Of a DNA stretch of 58,177 nt, positions 8,056-15,923 are shown one piece after another. The translations under genes were made by a program, and so were the position numbers. A model generated the notes under the pieces. The model saw nothing but the letters and a program-made list of their open reading frames with translations, ran no database searches and was not told the origin of the DNA. Source of the stretch: an uncultured Verrucomicrobia subdivision 3 bacterium (GTDB lineage: Bacteria; Verrucomicrobiota; Verrucomicrobiia; Limisphaerales; UBA11358); assembly GCA_903842235.1 (NCBI GenBank), contig CAIMLG010000185.1, forward strand, positions 1 to 58,177, in the 5' to 3' direction. Positions within the stretch are counted from its first letter, which is position 1. The number at the start of each line of letters is the position of its first letter.

Positions 8056-11000
8056 ATGAAACGGGTTGCGATTCCACTTTTTCTCGCCATGACGCTGGGC
8101 ACCTCGGCGGCGTTTTCCGAAATCGTCATCCGCTCCGTGGGTGTGGCCGACGGGGCTTCGGAGATTGGCGTCCTCGCCGGAATGGATGGGGCGGGAAATG
8201 CCACCGGCACGACGACGGAGTGGACCGTGACCGGTTCGGCGAGCGAGTCCGGGGCTTTCGGGGGCAGCGTGCAGGTAACCTTTGATGCCATGAAGAACGT
8301 GAGCACCAATGTGGCGACGCTTGGGAATAAACTCACGGATGGAACGGTGGACCGTGACCCGAACGGATACATTGGGGTTCAGGGAGCTCCAAACTCCACC
8401 GGCATCGGGGCTGACGCCATCAATCGTGAGGGCATTCAAATCCGCTTCGACGCCTTCACCGGCATCCCGGCGGGACTCGGCGTGCGGATCACCAAAATCA
8501 ACGTTCAAAACGTGGGGCGCCCCGGCACAGATCCGGTGGGAACGGAATCCTTCACGATCGTGAACCTCATGACCCGCCAATCAAAGGTGTTTGTGCCCGC
8601 TGCGGGCGAGGAAGGGGATTTCGACGTCACCGCGTTGGACTTGGTGAGAGCGGGCAACAATCCCGGCCCCGTGGCGGCGGTGTTCTCGGGCGACACCGGT
8701 GGATTCCGGATTGACGGACTGAGCTTTGTGGTCCAGCAGGGCACAAACGATCCGCCGCCCATCGTCAGCTGGTTCACGGTGAATGATCCGGCGATCGCCA
8801 CGGGCAAAAGTGTCCGCCTGAGCTGGTCGGTTCTGGGGGCCGACTCCATTTCCATTTCCCCGGCACCCGGCGATGTGAGCGGTCAGCCACAGGGCTTCGC
8901 GATGGTGAGTCCGACATCGACCACAACATATACATTGACAGCCACGAACGCCGCCGGATCAGCCACGGCAAACGTGCCGGTGTATGTGGACGCCAGCGCA
9001 ACAACGGCCGAGGGGCCGGTCGGCAACCGTGGGATTCGCTATGTTTCGGGCCAGATCGCCATCCTCGATCCAGCTCCGGCTTCGGTGCGGACGGGAGACG
9101 CCGAGCGATACAGCGCCATTCAACTCATTCCCGAGAAGGCGGGCTTGTCTCTGGCTTCCGGTGTGGAAGTGGATCATCTCGTCAACGGGCCGGTCACCCT
9201 TCTCGGGACCAACGGGAACCCGGGAACCCTGCCGCAAGGCGTGCCGCTAAACAGCTATCTCCTCCACGGCGATGTGCCCGACGCCGCACCACCGCAAACC
9301 ATCTTGACCACCACCATCACCTTTGACGCCCCGATCGTCGGGCTGGTTTACCGCACGCGAACGGGTCCCATTTCCGGCTCCTATTCGAATCGGCTCGAAC
9401 AAACCGACGCCATTTTTGGATTGGACGGAATGCTTTTTGAAGAGGAGGTGCTGTCAACCAATTCCTATCAGCGACGCAGCGTGGACAGCGAGGTGGCGGA
9501 CGAGATTTCGATCGGACCGGATGGGCTGACCCTGACCGCAACTTTCCGCTTGAACGGCTCCGATCCAAAGAACCTGGACGAACTCCGGGTCATCACCCGG
9601 GCTGCGGCCAGCCCGGCCCCCGCCGGGGCACCGAATATTCTTTTCTTCCTCGCCGATGACATGGGGATCGGTGACACCAGCGCCTATCAAGATTGGTCTG
9701 GATTGAGCAACGCCGACCAGATTAAAACGCCCAACCTAGAACGGCTGGCTGACCTCGGGCTCCGTTTCACCGACGCTCATGTCCAAAACCGCTGCACGCC
9801 GACGCGCTATTCGCTCATCACCGGGCGCTACGCCTGGCGCGCCGGTCTTTTGAAGGGGGTGCTCGATGTTAACGAAAATCCGCCGCTCGTGGAGCGCGAG
9901 CGCCCGACGCTGCCGGCCTTTCTCAAGGGCATGGGCTACCTGACCGGCATGGTCGGGAAATGGCATCTCGGCCTGGAATACCGGCAGACGAGCGGATTGC
10001 CCGCCAGCGGAGTTTCGGCCGATGGCTATGGCTGGAACCAAGCTGATTTGCGGGTTCTGATGCGCGATACGCCGCTGGACCACGGCTTTGATTTCTTCCA
10101 TGGATTTTCCCGTTCGCATCTCACTTCGGGCCCCGACGGTCAAACCGACAATGGCCCAACGCAAAGCATCGGCCCCGGGTGGATGGACGGTCGTCGCGTA
10201 ACGGGGGCGACGGGCAATGGCAAGGAGCTCGATGGCACCTACGACTGGCACAAGATAGGCCAGGCATTGCTCGACCACGCCACCGGCTTCATGAGCTCCG
10301 TGGTCACCAATTCAACCGAACGCCAGCGGCCCTTCTTCCTTTACTTCGCCTCCCATGCGAACCACACGGTTTACACGCCCGACACCGCCATCAACGGCAC
10401 GCCCGTTGCCGGCCAGAGCCAATGGAAAAATGGCTCCCTGACCGGCGACGTGCGCCGCGATTTCGTTTACCTAAACGATGTGCTGCTCGGGAAGTTAATG
10501 AACTATCTGGAAACCACCGACGACCCCCGCAGTCCGGGGGCAAAATTGATCAACAACACGATGGTGATCTTTGCCAGTGACAACGGGGCGGATATCAACG
10601 ACTACCGAGCCGTCGGCAACCTCCGCGAACACAAGACTTGGTTATATGAGGGCGGAACCCGGGTCCCCTTGCTGGTGTATTGGAAGAACGGCGGCATCGG
10701 CGACGCAACCGAGGGCAATGGCGGAAAGACCCAGGACGCCCTGATTGCGTTGCAGGATTTCTACCCGACCCTGGCCGAATTGCTCGGCCACCCACTGGCT
10801 CCGCCAACCTCGGGAACGGACGCGGCGGTTGACGGTTTCAGCCGGCTCGCCGTCCTGCGCGGCGAGGAGAGCGATCCTCGTCCGCCCGCCTTCTCCAACG
10901 AACAAAACGGCAATACCCAGATGTCGATCCAGTATCACGGCACGATTCCCCTGAATCCTCCCCAAAGCGGATACTGGAAGCTGATTTTCAATAGTTCATT

Positions 11001-11385
11001 GCTGGCGAATGCCGGGACCGGAACCGCCGTCCCAGTTGAACTCTACAACCTGGAAACCGACCGGCTGGAGGCCACCAACCTCCTCAGCAATCCCGCCTAC
11101 ACCAACCTCGTCACCGAATTTTCAGCGTGGGCCGAGCGCATCGTGAACGGCAATCGGGCGCGCGAGGTGGTTCCCGCGCCGGGAATGTCCTTTGCCCAGG
11201 ACAACGCAGCCTGGGGAATCACCCTCCAAGCCGCTCCCTTCCTCTTTTATGATATCTGGGCCTCGGATGAACTCCAGACTTGGGAAAGAGTCACGACCCT
11301 ACAAAGCGCCACGCCCGGCACCCTGATCAAAACCTTCCCCTACGACCGCCCGCAACGCTTTTTCCGGGTCCTTGGCCGGCAATGA
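8056..11385 (+). CDS. Secreted modular sulfatase
   Basis: This large extracellular arylsulfatase-type hydrolase has about 1109 residues. A signal peptide (MKRVAIPLFLAMTLG) leads into a beta-rich N-terminal part. An Ig-like domain follows at about 235-315, and the sulfatase core runs from about 527 to 1010. Metal ligands D534/D535 sit in LADDMG. The nucleophile C580 lies in CTPTR, the C-X-P-X-R signal that a formylglycine-generating enzyme oxidises; no such enzyme is in the window. MVGKWHLG and ASDNGAD are further family motifs. The last 60 residues form a C-terminal module ending in FFRV. An upstream ATG at 8014 is possible, but the inner one gives a cleaner signal peptide. The likely substrate is a sulfated polysaccharide. 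Confidence 0.9.
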   Translation: MKRVAIPLFLAMTLGTSAAFSEIVIRSVGVADGASEIGVLAGMDGAGNATGTTTEWTVTGSASESGAFGGSVQVTFDAMKNVSTNVATLGNKLTDGTVDRDPNGYIGVQGAPNSTGIGADAINREGIQIRFDAFTGIPAGLGVRITKINVQNVGRPGTDPVGTESFTIVNLMTRQSKVFVPAAGEEGDFDVTALDLVRAGNNPGPVAAVFSGDTGGFRIDGLSFVVQQGTNDPPPIVSWFTVNDPAIATGKSVRLSWSVLGADSISISPAPGDVSGQPQGFAMVSPTSTTTYTLTATNAAGSATANVPVYVDASATTAEGPVGNRGIRYVSGQIAILDPAPASVRTGDAERYSAIQLIPEKAGLSLASGVEVDHLVNGPVTLLGTNGNPGTLPQGVPLNSYLLHGDVPDAAPPQTILTTTITFDAPIVGLVYRTRTGPISGSYSNRLEQTDAIFGLDGMLFEEEVLSTNSYQRRSVDSEVADEISIGPDGLTLTATFRLNGSDPKNLDELRVITRAAASPAPAGAPNILFFLADDMGIGDTSAYQDWSGLSNADQIKTPNLERLADLGLRFTDAHVQNRCTPTRYSLITGRYAWRAGLLKGVLDVNENPPLVERERPTLPAFLKGMGYLTGMVGKWHLGLEYRQTSGLPASGVSADGYGWNQADLRVLMRDTPLDHGFDFFHGFSRSHLTSGPDGQTDNGPTQSIGPGWMDGRRVTGATGNGKELDGTYDWHKIGQALLDHATGFMSSVVTNSTERQRPFFLYFASHANHTVYTPDTAINGTPVAGQSQWKNGSLTGDVRRDFVYLNDVLLGKLMNYLETTDDPRSPGAKLINNTMVIFASDNGADINDYRAVGNLREHKTWLYEGGTRVPLLVYWKNGGIGDATEGNGGKTQDALIALQDFYPTLAELLGHPLAPPTSGTDAAVDGFSRLAVLRGEESDPRPPAFSNEQNGNTQMSIQYHGTIPLNPPQSGYWKLIFNSSLLANAGTGTAVPVELYNLETDRLEATNLLSNPAYTNLVTEFSAWAERIVNGNRAREVVPAPGMSFAQDNAAWGITLQAAPFLFYDIWASDELQTWERVTTLQSATPGTLIKTFPYDRPQRFFRVLGRQ

Positions 11386-11537
11386 ACCATTCATTCTCAA
11401 AGAACCCTTTCAAAACCGCTTTGAAGATTCGGATCGCGGGGACGCGCGCCCCGCCGGCAAAATCCCGCCGGAAGTTTTTCCGCGCGCCGCTAGGGCGCAG
11501 GCGCGCGCGAATGGATTTCGCCTTTTCTTTCAACCGC

Positions 11538-11551
11538 CAGCCTTTAGGCTG
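11538..11551. promoter_or_regulatory. Small hairpin directly before gmhA
   Basis: CAGCCTTTAGGCTG is a perfect palindrome that ends five bases before the gmhA ATG, in the place where a ribosome-binding site would be expected. No Shine-Dalgarno sequence is visible. It could affect initiation, or it may simply be the end of a longer repeat. Confidence 0.35.
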
Positions 11552-11556
11552 TCCCT

Positions 11557-12123
11557 ATGAGTCATTTGCAACGCGCCATTGAGGATTCCGTCGCCACGCT
11601 GCGCAGCTTGGCCGCGCTGGAAGAACCCCTAAACCAGGCCGCGCAATTGCTGTTGGCCGCGCTCACCAGCGGCCACAAGCTGCTGGTTTGCGGCAACGGC
11701 GGCAGCGCCTCGGATGCCACGCATCTGGCCACGGAATTTCTTTGCCGCTTCCAGGCCGATCGCCGGCCCTACCCCGCCCTTTCGCTTACGGCCAATGGCG
11801 AGTTCATGACCGCCGTTTGCAACGACTACCATGCCGACGAAATTTTTGCGCGCCAAGTCTGGGGGCTCGCGGACCCCGGCGATGTGCTCATCGGCATCAC
11901 CACCAGCGGCAATTCCAAAAATATCCTCCGCGCCCTGGAGGAAGCCAAGCGCAAGGGCGTGGCCAGCATCGCCATCCTGGGCCGCGATGGCGGCTTCACC
12001 AAGGGGGTGGCGACGATTGACTTGATTGTGCCCGGCACCGTCACCGCGCGGGTTCAGGAAGGCCAGAAAGTGCTTTACCACGCGCTTTGCGAAATGGTGG
12101 AAGAAAAACTTCCGAAGGCGTAG
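11557..12123 (+). CDS. gmhA: Phosphoheptose isomerase (SIS domain)
   Basis: This 188-residue protein converts sedoheptulose 7-phosphate to D-glycero-D-manno-heptose 7-phosphate, the first step of heptose synthesis for lipopolysaccharide. The SIS fold motif CGNGGSASDATHLATE contains the histidine and glutamate that correspond to the zinc and active-site residues of E. coli GmhA. VQEGQKVLYHALCE supplies the C-terminal glutamine and histidine. TTSGNS binds the sugar phosphate. Length and motifs are typical. The other heptose genes are not nearby. The related DiaA family shares the fold, but the residue pattern fits GmhA better. Confidence 0.9.
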   Translation: MSHLQRAIEDSVATLRSLAALEEPLNQAAQLLLAALTSGHKLLVCGNGGSASDATHLATEFLCRFQADRRPYPALSLTANGEFMTAVCNDYHADEIFARQVWGLADPGDVLIGITTSGNSKNILRALEEAKRKGVASIAILGRDGGFTKGVATIDLIVPGTVTARVQEGQKVLYHALCEMVEEKLPKA

Positions 12124-12129
12124 GCCAGG

Positions 12130-12432
12130 TTATTCGTCACCGTACCCATGCATCCCGCCCTGGCCACCATGGCTGGCCGAGTGATAGATGATCAGGGCAA
12201 TGATGGCGAACCAGAAGACGGTTCCGGTCGCCGCCCCGATGCAGCCGCAAATCCGGTGCGGCTTGGCGGGGTTCCAAAACGATTTTTCCAGCATGCGAAC
12301 CTGGCCGGAAGTCCACAGGGCGGCGAGCGCAAAGGGCACCCCGATCACCGGCAGCAGGCCGAGCAAGCCGAAGACCAGGCAACGAACGGAGCCTTCCATC
12401 ATCTGGATTTTGGCGGCGGGCAGGTTGTTCAT
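12130..12432 (-). CDS. Small membrane protein at end of pseudopilus operon
   Basis: This 100-residue protein has two hydrophobic helices (about 17-42 and 65-84). Between them lies a short loop with a CGC motif, and a His/Gly-rich tail follows (HSASHGGQGG). Its ATG at 12432 overlaps the stop codon of the preceding gene by four bases (ATGA), so it is probably translated from the same message as the pseudopilin genes. I do not recognise the family. The position suggests an accessory inner-membrane subunit, but it could be unrelated cargo. Confidence 0.7.
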   Translation of the reverse strand: MNNLPAAKIQMMEGSVRCLVFGLLGLLPVIGVPFALAALWTSGQVRMLEKSFWNPAKPHRICGCIGAATGTVFWFAIIALIIYHSASHGGQGGMHGYGDE

Positions 12433-12668
12433 TTGCGTTCCCGGGTTACGATTGAAACTTGGTTGGTCGGCGAAGGGTTCAAGCGCTTGATCTGTTGCTG
12501 CTCCAGCAGTTTTACCTCGCGGTGCAGGGTGAAGAGCGCCTGGCTCTCCGCCATGACCAGGAGCAGCATGATGGTCAGCAGCGCGATGAACAGCACCGTC
12601 GCCATGCCCGCTTCGCGGCGTTTCGGGCCGCCGCGGCTGCCGAGGTAATGCGGGTTTTGAAATCTCAT
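12429..12668 (-). CDS. GspK/PilX-like minor pseudopilin, short
   Basis: This 79-residue protein begins with a basic leader ending in KRREAG, followed by MATVLFIALLTIMLLLV. That is a prepilin-type signal with the cleavage site after G21. There is no Glu at +5, as in GspK, the tip pseudopilin of type II secretion. GspK is much longer, though, so this is a minimal version with only about 58 mature residues, mostly one helix. It overlaps both neighbours by four bases. It could also be a PilX-like minor pilin. Confidence 0.65.
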   Translation of the reverse strand: MRFQNPHYLGSRGGPKRREAGMATVLFIALLTIMLLLVMAESQALFTLHREVKLLEQQQIKRLNPSPTNQVSIVTRERK

Positions 12669-13168
12669 GGTTTGGTCGGGGTCGCAGTAAAAGTATAACG
12701 CAGCGGCAGGGCGGCTTCGGTCCGGCGGGGCGCAACTTCCAATTCCCAGCGCCAGGCGGTCACGCCAAACCGCAGTTCGGTTTTCATTTCCGACGTTTGC
12801 ACTTTGGGCAGGACCAGCCAGGATGTTTTTGGGGCGGTGCTTTCCCGGCGCAGCTCGCCATTTTCAAAGCGGTAGCGGATTTCGCCCTTCGCTTTGGGAA
12901 TCCGCACGGTTTCGCCCGTCGCCGTTGGCTCGACGGAAATGCTTCCCGTGGCCGAGCGCACGTCGGCCCGCCAGCGTTCCCCGGCCTGCAACGCGGAATT
13001 AATTTCGCCCGCCGTGAAAACCACGGCCCGCGTATGGTCCCAACAGAAATAAAACGCCGCCGTGCCGATGCCCGTCAGGAGGGCGAACACGGCAATATAG
13101 ACGAGGCATTCCATGAGCAGGATGCCGGCCTGGCGGCGGACGGGCGAAAGGGCGGCGGGCAGTTTCAT
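12665..13168 (-). CDS. GspJ/PilW-like minor pseudopilin
   Basis: This 167-residue protein has a prepilin leader RRQAG followed by ILLMECLVYIAV. Cleavage after G15 would place Glu20 at +5, as prepilin peptidase substrates require. After the N-terminal helix the chain is beta-rich, as in GspJ. The ATG at 13168 was chosen because it gives a leader of normal length and an ATGA overlap with the gene upstream. It is the third of the three pseudopilin-like genes when counted from the left. Confidence 0.75.
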   Translation of the reverse strand: MKLPAALSPVRRQAGILLMECLVYIAVFALLTGIGTAAFYFCWDHTRAVVFTAGEINSALQAGERWRADVRSATGSISVEPTATGETVRIPKAKGEIRYRFENGELRRESTAPKTSWLVLPKVQTSEMKTELRFGVTAWRWELEVAPRRTEAALPLRYTFTATPTKP

Positions 13169-13554
13169 GGCAGAGTGGTTTCCCGGACCACGGCGCTGAG
13201 GCCGCGCCGTTCGTCCGGCGCCCATTCCAGGCGCAAGTGGTTGCCGGTTTTGGTCAGTTGAAAATGGCCCGGCGGCAGGCTGGCGGCGGCGCGGGCGGAC
13301 ACGGGATAATTCTGCGCGCCGTCCGGGTAATGCCGGCCCGCCCCGGCGGCGAGAATTTCCATTTCGCCATCCACGATTTCGTTGGCCACGCTGCGGCGAT
13401 ATTCGGTTTTCAGCGCCTGGCGTTCCCGCGCAAACGCAAAGCCCAGCGGCACCACCGCCAGCGTGAGAATCGCGAGGCCCACGAGCAAATCCACTTCCAG
13501 AAAGCCACCGGGGCGGCGGCGCGGGGTTGGTTGTATGGGTCGGGTTTTCATCAT
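13165..13554 (-). CDS. GspI/PilV-like pseudopilin with Asp at +5
   Basis: This 129-residue protein carries a class III (prepilin) signal: PRRRPGG, then FLEVDLLVGLAILTL. Cleavage after G17 puts E20 at +3 and D22 at +5, where nearly all substrates have Glu. Either the Asp replaces the Glu, or the register is shifted by two. The mature part is short, as in GspI. It overlaps its neighbours by four bases on both sides. Confidence 0.72.
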   Translation of the reverse strand: MMKTRPIQPTPRRRPGGFLEVDLLVGLAILTLAVVPLGFAFARERQALKTEYRRSVANEIVDGEMEILAAGAGRHYPDGAQNYPVSARAAASLPPGHFQLTKTGNHLRLEWAPDERRGLSAVVRETTLP

Positions 13555-14708
13555 AACTCCACCATATTTCTCAAAATCATCACCAGCATGCCAAACATGC
13601 TGATGGCAATCAGCGCCACTACCACGCCGTTGAGGATGACCAAGCCACTGGTGGTAATATGGGTGGCCGCTTCCTCCTGTTGAAAGGCCTTGGCATCGAG
13701 CGCCGCGTGCCAGCCGCGCAAGGCGTTCAGGAATCCGCCTTGGGCATGCGTGGCATTCGTCAGCCGCCAGTGAAATTCGCCGGTGTCGTCAAATTTGCGG
13801 ATGGCGTCCTCCAGCTTGGCGCCTTGGGCGAGCGCGGCGATCACCCGCCGGGCGCGGCGGCGGCAGATTTCATTGGCGGTGGCTTCGCCCGCGAGCCGCA
13901 CCGCCTCGGCTTCCGGCACGCCGCCGTCCAGCAGCACGGCCAGCATGGCGGAGAAGGCGCGCAGCAATTTCTTCTGCTTCCACGGAATCCACCAGGCGAT
14001 CCCGTCCACCACCGGCACGTTGCGGAACTGAAACCAGCGGACGAAACCCGGCCCGCCGATGTAAAGCGTCGCCACCGTCAGCAGCGCCAGAAACACCAGC
14101 ATTTCAAAATACACCAGGACGTGCTGGTCATTGAGGTGCAAAACAAACGCCGTGAACGGCCATAGCTGAACATTCATGCCGGCAAACACTTCCTTAAAGC
14201 GGGGCACGACATAGACGGACAATAGGGTGATCAGCCAGCAGGCAATCGGCGCAAAGATCAACAGAATGGCCACCATGTAATGCGTCGTGCTGCGGACGGT
14301 GTCGGGCGCGACGCGCAGCGCCTCGCGGCAGGCGGGAAGCCCTTTTTTCAGGTCGCCCAATTTTTCGCCGGCGCGCAGCATGGCGTTCACTTGCGGCGGC
14401 AGGAACGTCGGCACTTTTTCCAGCGCCTCGCCCAGCCGGGCGCCGTTTTCAAGATGCGCGGCCAGCAGGTAAAACCGCACCCCCATCACCCGGTCGCGGC
14501 TTTCGGCGGCGGACAGGATGGCCGGCTCAATGGCTTGGCCGCGCTCCAGCGCCGTTTCCAGCAGATCGAGAAAAAATCGGGCGCGGTCGCGCCGCTGCAT
14601 CGGCAGCGAGAGCAAAAAATGCAGCAGCACCGAAAATGCGGCCCCCGGCAGCAGGATCAAAACCCCATACCAAAACAGGCTGAATATAAATTGCGCAAAG
14701 TCAGTCAT
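13551..14708 (-). CDS. GspF/PilC-type platform protein, copy 2
   Basis: This 385-residue inner-membrane protein has two T2SSF domains separated by membrane helices. The first domain (about 45-140) contains GARLGEALEKVPTFLPPQVNAML and the second (about 245-345) GGFLNAL. An extra N-terminal helix (LFWYGVLILLPGAAFSVLL) precedes them. Platform proteins couple the secretion ATPase to pseudopilin assembly. It lies 27 bases downstream of another full-length member of the same family. The two are clearly diverged, so this is not a recent duplication. Confidence 0.85.
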   Translation of the reverse strand: MTDFAQFIFSLFWYGVLILLPGAAFSVLLHFLLSLPMQRRDRARFFLDLLETALERGQAIEPAILSAAESRDRVMGVRFYLLAAHLENGARLGEALEKVPTFLPPQVNAMLRAGEKLGDLKKGLPACREALRVAPDTVRSTTHYMVAILLIFAPIACWLITLLSVYVVPRFKEVFAGMNVQLWPFTAFVLHLNDQHVLVYFEMLVFLALLTVATLYIGGPGFVRWFQFRNVPVVDGIAWWIPWKQKKLLRAFSAMLAVLLDGGVPEAEAVRLAGEATANEICRRRARRVIAALAQGAKLEDAIRKFDDTGEFHWRLTNATHAQGGFLNALRGWHAALDAKAFQQEEAATHITTSGLVILNGVVVALIAISMFGMLVMILRNMVEL

Positions 14709-14735
14709 GAATAAATCTGAAATTGTTCGTTTGAA

Positions 14736-15752
14736 TCAGTTTCCGCTTAAATTGTTCAGCATGGCAATGAGCGGCAAAAACATGCTGATCACCAGAAAAG
14801 CCTGCGACAAAACGACGGCCCCGAGAAACAGCGAGGCAATTGGCAGCACTGAATAGAGCGCTACTTCGGTGCGGTAGATGGCGCGCGAATGGTAGATTTC
14901 CGCCGCGCGGTTGAAGCCAGCTACCAAGTCTTCGCCCGCGCTGGCCACCACCCAGACGAACAGCGGCGGCACCAGCCGGCTGCCGGCGGCAACCTCGGAA
15001 AATTTGGCGGTCCCGGCGGCCAGTCTTTTCTGCCATAGTTGCAAGTCGGCGGCGGCGGCCTGGCGGGTTTCGAGCTGCGCCACCAACCCGATGGCGTCCG
15101 GCAAGGTGACGCCATTTTTCAACAGCAAAGTCAGCGACGACGCGATGCGCGAAACCGTCGCCTCCTTGAACGCGGGCAGCCGCCAGAGGTATTTTCCGCG
15201 CAGCCCCGGCACAAAGACCACGGAGGCCACCATCCCGAACATAATCCCCAGCCCTACCGGAAATACCCAGATGGCCTGCAAGGTCGAGAACGCAAAAAGA
15301 GTCGCGGCCGGCATCTGAATTCCCATGCCCCCGAACACGGTCATCATTCCTGGCCCGATGCCGCAGATCCATAGAAACGCCAGCATCAGCGAAATCAGAA
15401 ACGCGACGAACATCACAATCAGCGGATAGGTCAGCATGCTTTTGAGGCGCGTCCAGAGGTTGTTCTGGTTCTGAAAATAGTCCGCCAGCATGGTCAGCGC
15501 GCCGGGGAGATCGCCGCTTTTGACGCCCACCTGAACCATGCGCTTGTAAAGCTCCGGCAACTGGCGCGGGGCCAGCGCGTCGGCCAGCGGCACGCCTTGG
15601 GCGAGGTCGGCTTCGAGCGTCTGGAGCTCGTCGCGCAGACTGCCGCGGCGCATTTCCTGGCACAGCCGGCGGAGCGCCCCCTCCAGCGGGATACCGTCGC
15701 GCAGCATCGCGGCGAGCTGCTGGTTGAAAAAGGCAAATTCGTCGTATTTCAT
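14736..15752 (-). CDS. GspF/PilC-type platform protein, copy 1
   Basis: This 338-residue protein has two T2SSF domains, one N-terminal (FFNQQLAAMLRDGIPLEGALRRL) and one C-terminal (RIASSLTLLLKNGVTLPDAI). Hydrophobic helices follow each, at about 110-170 and at the end. It is the more canonical of the two platform proteins and sits next to the ATPase gene. A palindromic element fills the gap to that gene. It would interact with the GspE-like ATPase at 15924-17021. Confidence 0.88.
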   Translation of the reverse strand: MKYDEFAFFNQQLAAMLRDGIPLEGALRRLCQEMRRGSLRDELQTLEADLAQGVPLADALAPRQLPELYKRMVQVGVKSGDLPGALTMLADYFQNQNNLWTRLKSMLTYPLIVMFVAFLISLMLAFLWICGIGPGMMTVFGGMGIQMPAATLFAFSTLQAIWVFPVGLGIMFGMVASVVFVPGLRGKYLWRLPAFKEATVSRIASSLTLLLKNGVTLPDAIGLVAQLETRQAAAADLQLWQKRLAAGTAKFSEVAAGSRLVPPLFVWVVASAGEDLVAGFNRAAEIYHSRAIYRTEVALYSVLPIASLFLGAVVLSQAFLVISMFLPLIAMLNNLSGN

Positions 15753-15762
15753 AATTTCAACA

Positions 15763-15904
15763 GGTAGGGATGCCGCGCGGCGGCGTCCCCGTCGCCGAGC
15801 GCAGCGTCAGGCGACGGCACCGGATTGCTGAGACGCACCTATTAACACGCGATCCGCCCGCCGCTTCGCTTTGGGCGGGGACAGCGCAGCGCGCTGTCCC
15901 TACC
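15763..15904. repeat. Palindromic element with GGTAGGGA ends
   Basis: GGTAGGGA (15763-15770) and its reverse complement (15897-15904) bound 142 bases packed with smaller hairpins. One of these is the perfect GGGACAGCGC-AGC-GCGCTGTCCC at 15878-15900. The element fills nearly the whole gap between the ATPase and platform genes without breaking the operon order. A 14-base part, GCGCTGCGCTGTCC, recurs in the other orientation at 25032-25045, and a looser relative ending in CCCTACC lies near 36375-36400. Confidence 0.7.
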
Positions 15905-15923
15905 ATTTCATCCGGGCAATTTT

